Assembly (NCBI RefSeq): GCF_000003605.2
Contig: NW_003143797.1
Span: 328,610-350,442, forward strand
DNA length: 21,833 nt
Source of the DNA: Saccoglossus kowalevskii
Taxonomy: Eukaryota > Hemichordata > Enteropneusta > Harrimaniidae
Direction of reading: 5' to 3'
Numbering within the stretch: position 1 is the first letter of the stretch; each line of letters starts with the position of its first letter. The position numbers were made by a program, and so were the translations under genes. Below, piece after piece: positions 19,901-21,833 of the stretch. Under the pieces are notes generated by a model. It did no database searches, was not told the DNA's origin, and saw only the letters and a list, made by a program, of their open reading frames with translations.

Positions 19901-21090
19901 TTATAATATAGTCTGTGGTATAATATAGTGGTATAATATAGTCTGTGGTATAATACAGTGGTGTAATATATTCTGTTGTATAATCCATTTTTATAATATA
20001 GTCTGTGGTATAATACAGTGGTATAATATAGTCTGTGGTATAATACAGTGGTATAATATAGTCTGTGGTATAAAACAGTGGTATAATATAGTCTGTGTTA
20101 TAATACAGTGGTGTAATACAGTGGTGTAATATAGTCTGTGGTATAATACAGTGGTATAATATAGTCTGTGGTATAAAACAGTGGTGTAATATAGTCTGTG
20201 GTATAATACAGTGGTATAATATAGTCTGTGGTATAATATAGTATGTGGTAACAGTGCTATAGTAGTCTGTGTTATAATACAGTGGTATATATTACAGCTT
20301 CTAACCTCAGTAATTAAAGAAGTGCATGTTGTTTTTGATTCATAATAGACATGGTAGCTTTGCCGGTATTTGATGCTGGTGCCATGGAAAACTGGGGATT
20401 GATTACGTACAAAGACTATAGGATGTTGTACGATGACACGATTCATTCACCGTCACATTTACAAAGTGTTGCATTAGTAATTGCTCATGAATTGGTACAC
20501 ATGGTAAGCTAACACTCTCACATATAAATCCAGTAATCATATATTTACACAACATAGATGATAAACGGTTGCATCATTGTGCAATAGACTTTATTAATAT
20601 CTTGTGGTCTTCTTACAATCTGTTACCAAACCACAGTCACAGTATGCCGTTATTTGGCCTGATATCTGTAATATCATATGTGCTTTAATTGAATGCAATG
20701 CGATATCTGAATTACCGGTACGTTATAAGTAGGAAATCACAAGCTGTACATTCATTTGACGGTATTCTAATACAATTTGATACCCTATGGAATCCAAATC
20801 ATTCTGGTAATATTTCAGTGGTTTGGAAACTTTGTAACACTGGGCTGGTGGGACGATACTTGGCTTAATGAAGGCTTTGCCACTTACTATGAGATTGTGG
20901 GCATGGATAAGATATTTCCGGAATGGCAAATGGTGAGCTGAAAATTCAAATTATTATTTCAAATACCTTATTTCAGTGGTTTGGTAATTTTGTAACACTG
21001 GCTTGGTGGGATGATACTTGGCTGAACGAAGGTTTTGCAAGATTTTATGAAATTGTTGGTGTTAATAATATATTACCAGAATGGAAGATG
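13305..21090 (+). CDS. Aminopeptidase N-like M1 zinc metallopeptidase gene, 3' end outside window
   Basis: Gene-level entry. The exons are 13305-13999, 15845-16115, 16828-16948, 20349-20503 and then either 20819-20932 or 20977-21090. Joined with one copy of the last exon they give 452 residues with no frame break; intron phases are 2, 0, 1, 0. Order of parts: cytosolic tail (1-45), one membrane anchor (about 46-73), N-terminal beta domain (from LPETVKP at 99), PCFDEP at 249-254, GAMEN at 373-377, HELVH at 409-413, and NEGFA with the third zinc ligand E432. The HEXXH-X18-E spacing is exact for the M1 (gluzincin) family, which removes N-terminal residues from peptides. Family members are typically 900-1000 residues, so roughly half is here; the catalytic Tyr and the C-terminal helical domain should lie downstream. 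Paralogues such as aminopeptidase A, TRH-degrading enzyme or ERAP types cannot be separated from this half alone. Confidence 0.95.
14000..15844 (+). other. Intron 1 (1845 bp, phase 2)
   Basis: Donor GTAAAT at 14000, acceptor TGTATAG ending at 15844. AT-rich, with no supported gene. It contains a perfect 10-bp-arm hairpin (TGAAATTAAT at 14465-14474 and its complement at 14480-14489), a 9-bp-arm AT-rich inverted repeat (AATAAAGAT at 15434-15442 against 15468-15476), a repeated CTTGACTATT near 14940-14970, and a piece at about 15339-15385 that recurs at 21320-21350. Confidence 0.9.
15845..16115 (+). CDS. Exon 2: M1 N-terminal domain with the PCFDEP motif and an S1-site lysine
   Basis: Encodes the end of codon 232 (AG|A, Arg) through Q322. 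The start TAG|A at 15844/15845 joins exon 1 in phase 2 and gives [17 protein letters not shown], a direct match to the conserved M1 block that precedes PCFDEP (residues 249-254). TALSNMP and [13 protein letters not shown] are the usual next landmarks. The exon ends GTGCAG|GTAATT in phase 0. Odd point: in most M1 enzymes the block reads A-T/S-T-Q with Gln at the S1 specificity position, while here it is AST-K, Lys238, codon 15861-15863. The two-residues-later acidic position (E240) is kept. In aminopeptidase A the aligned residue is Asp, which binds calcium. Assignment is certain at family level. Confidence 0.95.
16116..16827 (+). other. Intron 2 (712 bp, phase 0)
   Basis: Donor GTAATT at 16116; acceptor is a T-rich tract followed by CAG ending at 16827. 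An unexplained open frame lies inside (16145-16423, discussed in the findings). An AT microsatellite-like stretch follows at about 16424-16455. The rest holds nothing recognisable. Confidence 0.88.
16828..16948 (+). CDS. Exon 3: M1 linker between N-terminal and catalytic domains
   Basis: Encodes residues 323-362 and the first base of codon 363. Acceptor: a long T tract then CAG|TTTCGT. The product begins [13 protein letters not shown] and ends [11 protein letters not shown], matching the M1 segment V-R-V-W-S/A-R-P ... Y-F-x-I-P-Y-P-L-P-K-x-D that leads into the catalytic domain. N343 is in an NQS sequon. Donor choice: GTATGT at 16949 leaves phase 1, and only this site joins the AC at the start of exon 4 to restore the conserved Asp of K-M-D. 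The usual PYPLPK is PYSLPK here, a mild change. The short 121-bp size is normal for the family. Confidence 0.93.
17475..17581. repeat. Long imperfect foldback (inverted repeat), about 107 bp
   Basis: The two halves are near-complements. Reading outward from the central palindrome TGCACAATTGTGCA (17526-17539), the matched blocks are GATA/TATC, GGTATACCAC/GTGGTATACC, CTGAAG/CTTCAG, CCCCC/GGGGG and AGCAATAA/TTATTGCT. Small 1-3 base internal loops separate them, and there is a bulge of about 10 bases in the left arm between AGCAATAA and CCCCC. About 38 base pairs can form with almost no terminal loop. This is most like a foldback MITE; a transcribed hairpin is also possible as it lies in the sense strand of an intron. 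No clear target-site duplication is seen. Confidence 0.75.
18684..20293. repeat. 30-bp minisatellite array, about 53 copies
   Basis: Tandem repeats run for 1.6 kb with period 30. Each unit is itself a diverged dimer of a roughly 15-bp motif GTGGTATAATAYAG. The left end carries a sub-type with ACAGTAGTATAAT (about 18710-18830), the centre is highly homogeneous ACAGTGGTATAAT, and the right part (19660-20010) shows a higher-order pattern with GTGTAATATATTCTGTTG. Shortened units (26-29 bp) occur throughout. Because 30 is a multiple of 3 and one minus-strand frame lacks stops, the array gives long meaningless open frames on the minus strand. It ends about 55 bp before exon 4. Confidence 0.97.
20349..20503 (+). 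CDS. Exon 4: M1 catalytic core with GAMEN and HEXXH
   Basis: Encodes residues 363-414. It begins [26 protein letters not shown] (20378-20392) is the exopeptidase motif that holds the substrate N-terminus, with E376 the expected amine-binding Glu. It ends [17 protein letters not shown] (20486-20500) supplies zinc ligands H409 and H413 and the general base E410. The exon starts at ATAG|AC (phase 1) and ends CACATG|GTAAGC (phase 0). Odd points: the residue after HEXXH is Met414, where nearly all M1 enzymes have Gln, and the block before GAMEN reads VFDA rather than the usual DFNA. All direct catalytic residues are intact, so activity is expected. Confidence 0.96.
20504..20818 (+). other. Intron 4 (315 bp, phase 0)
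   Basis: Donor GTAAGC at 20504; acceptor TATTTCAG ending at 20818. No gene and no further copy of the duplicated exon is visible. If the downstream exon copy is chosen instead, the intron extends to 20976. Confidence 0.88.
20819..20932 (+). CDS. Exon 5a: first copy of the duplicated exon with the third zinc ligand
   Basis: Thirty-eight codons, phase 0 at both ends, residues 415-452. Acceptor TATTTCAG|TGG, donor ATG|GTGAGC. It begins [20 protein letters not shown], the canonical M1 segment; E432 (codon 20870-20872) is the third zinc ligand, 18 residues after the HEXXH His. It ends [18 protein letters not shown]. Compared with its neighbour 5b it has G423, T436, Y437, M443, D444, K445, F447 and Q451. 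NEGFATYYE is the more ordinary M1 version. It joins exon 4 directly to give HELVH-M-WFGN. Retaining the following 44-bp intron would add Val-Ser and then a TGA stop. Confidence 0.94.
20933..20976 (+). other. 44-bp spacer intron between duplicated exons
   Basis: Bounded by GTGAGC and TTATTTCAG, so both signals look functional. At 44 bp it is far shorter than every other intron in the gene (315 bp or more) and leaves little room between donor and branch point. It is not a multiple of three and gives an in-frame TGA three codons in, so retention truncates the protein. Confidence 0.9.
20977..21090 (+). CDS. Exon 5b: second copy of the duplicated exon with the third zinc ligand
   Basis: Thirty-eight codons, phase 0 at both ends, the same length as 5a. 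Acceptor TTATTTCAG|TGG, donor ATG|GTGAGT (a better consensus than 5a). It keeps WFGN, WW, WLNEGFA and zinc ligand Glu (codon 21028-21030). It differs from 5a at 8 of 38 residues (G423A, T436R, Y437F, M443V, D444N, K445N, F447L, Q451K) and at 24 of 114 bases; 11 of the 19 changed codons are silent, the mark of purifying selection rather than decay. No stop or frameshift is present. Used in place of 5a it gives an intact active site. Using both in series would stay in frame but insert a second WFGN...NEGFA segment, which should not fold as an M1 active site. Confidence 0.91.
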
Positions 21091-21833
21091 GTGAGTCTGT
21101 TTTTTTTGTTTTTTTTTGTATTATTGGCTGTTGAATCACAGTTCATCAAAACAAATACTGTAAAATGACTAATTTTCACTGGGTTTAAATTTCACTAATT
21201 TACCATTTCATGCATATTCAGTGGGTATTAAATTCACGTTTTTTTTTATTTAGATAATGTGTTCTATACTCAATTTTACATATTCACTGGGTTTTAATTT
21301 TGCGCATTTTCCATTCAGCGAAATAAGCAAAATTAAAACCTATTGAATAATTAACCCCTTTACAGTATATTGAACTCTTTTATTTCCTTGGATCATTTTT
21401 CTGACATATCACCCTCTAGTGTTCATATTAAAATTTTACTTTGTTTTTTTTTGGTTGAAAGAATTCTCAATATAAAATGGAGTGTATTGTTACAATTACT
21501 TAAATAATAAAATCATTCTTCATTTAAGTTTATGTTGTATGTGGTGAAAACATTTATAAGACCCATGCAATGATGTTTACATTATGCATATCTAAGCAAC
21601 TGACTAGACTGACTGACAAAAAAAAAAGTTTAATTAAAAAAAAAAATTAAAGAGATGAAAATGTAGTTGGCTAAAACACTGCAGCTGTAGTTTGTGTCAA
21701 TACACATAGGTCAATAATTGTGACAAGAAATCAAGTCGTCATGCAAGTATTCTAAAGAACAAATCCAATAAGTATATTGTTCTATTGATGGTAATGGTCA
21801 GAATACCGGTACTAGAGTTGTCAACACAGTGTG
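21091..21833 (+). other. Start of the intron after exon 5b, running off the window
   Basis: Donor GTGAGT at 21091. No further exon or third exon copy is visible to the right edge. It contains a cluster of related short repeats (21174-21350) and homopolymer A/T runs around 21107, 21240 and 21619-21646. Confidence 0.8.
21174..21350. repeat. Cluster of TTCACTGGGTTTAA-type repeats with a hairpin
   Basis: Three related motifs lie at about 21176, 21218 and 21283 (TTCACTGGGTTTTAATTT and variants). The last one faces an inverted partner at 21320-21347 (AAGCAAAATTAAAACC), giving a hairpin with arms of about 27 bp, roughly 80 percent complementary, and a loop of about 9 bases. The same GCAAAATTAAAACC block occurs in intron 1 near 15347-15363. 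It looks like a dispersed short repeat family, possibly MITE-derived. Confidence 0.6.

Larger units (their letters stand above)
16949..20348 (+). other. Intron 3 (3400 bp, phase 1), repeat-laden
   Basis: Donor GTATGT at 16949; acceptor ATAATAG ending at 20348. It holds a foldback element (17475-17581) and a 30-bp minisatellite (18684-20293) that fills almost half of it. A branch-site-like TTCTAAC lies just after the array, near 20299-20305. An 8-bp inverted repeat (ATTGATGG/CCATCAAT) lies at 18537-18559. The stretches 16949-17474 and 17582-18683 contain open frames of up to 99 codons, but none with recognisable protein similarity. Confidence 0.9.

Noticed and set aside
19991-20446. 151-codon minus-strand open frame
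   Set aside because: It is the tail of the same array read through the antisense of exon 4.
20977-21090. Exon 5b as a dead pseudo-exon
   Set aside because: Both splice sites are intact, there is no stop or frameshift, the zinc ligand is kept and most changed codons are silent.
20923-21168. Open frame reading from inside exon 5a through exon 5b as one product starting at an internal ATG
   Set aside because: It starts out of frame in exon 5a and runs through the 44-bp intron before reaching the true frame of exon 5b; no start or promoter evidence.
1-21833. CRISPR array, operon structure or bacterial regulatory elements
   Set aside because: The tandem repeats have no unique spacers and the gene is split by spliceosomal introns, so this is eukaryotic DNA.

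Overview
The window looks like nuclear DNA from an animal, probably a marine invertebrate. It is AT-rich. Its one clear gene is split by GT-AG introns of 44 bp to 3.4 kb, its start codon has a strong Kozak context, and the surrounding DNA holds small inverted-repeat transposons, foldbacks and a large minisatellite. The lineage (for example hemichordate, lancelet or another deuterostome) cannot be fixed from this sequence alone.

Layout. Positions 1-13304 contain no gene I can support. This stretch holds small repeats: a diverged tandem duplication (2006-2262), a 24-bp near-palindrome (4054-4077), direct repeats (8073-8376), a decayed short tandem repeat (8721-9010), and two non-autonomous DNA transposons with target-site duplications (10725-10872 and 11688-11850). 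Positions 11851-13304 may hold the promoter and 5' UTR of the gene that follows.

From 13305 to the right edge lies the 5' half of a plus-strand gene for a type II membrane zinc aminopeptidase of the M1 (aminopeptidase N-like) family. Exons are 13305-13999, 15845-16115, 16828-16948, 20349-20503, and then a pair of homologous 114-bp exons, 20819-20932 and 20977-21090. The phases agree at every junction (2, 0, 1, 0, 0). The joined product runs from a cytosolic tail with an acidic dileucine motif, through a membrane anchor and the N-terminal beta domain, to the catalytic GAMEN and HELVH motifs and the third zinc ligand. The C-terminal half lies beyond the window.

The most interesting feature is the last exon pair. 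Both copies encode the same 38-residue segment (WFGN...NEGFA...), each with the third zinc ligand and each with intact splice sites. They differ at 8 residues and are separated by only 44 bp. This is the architecture expected of mutually exclusive exons that swap part of an enzyme's active site. A second oddity is a lysine (K238) at the position that in M1 enzymes usually carries the S1-specificity glutamine. Intron 3 carries a 1.6-kb array of a 30-bp repeat that ends about 55 bp before the exon with the HEXXH motif.
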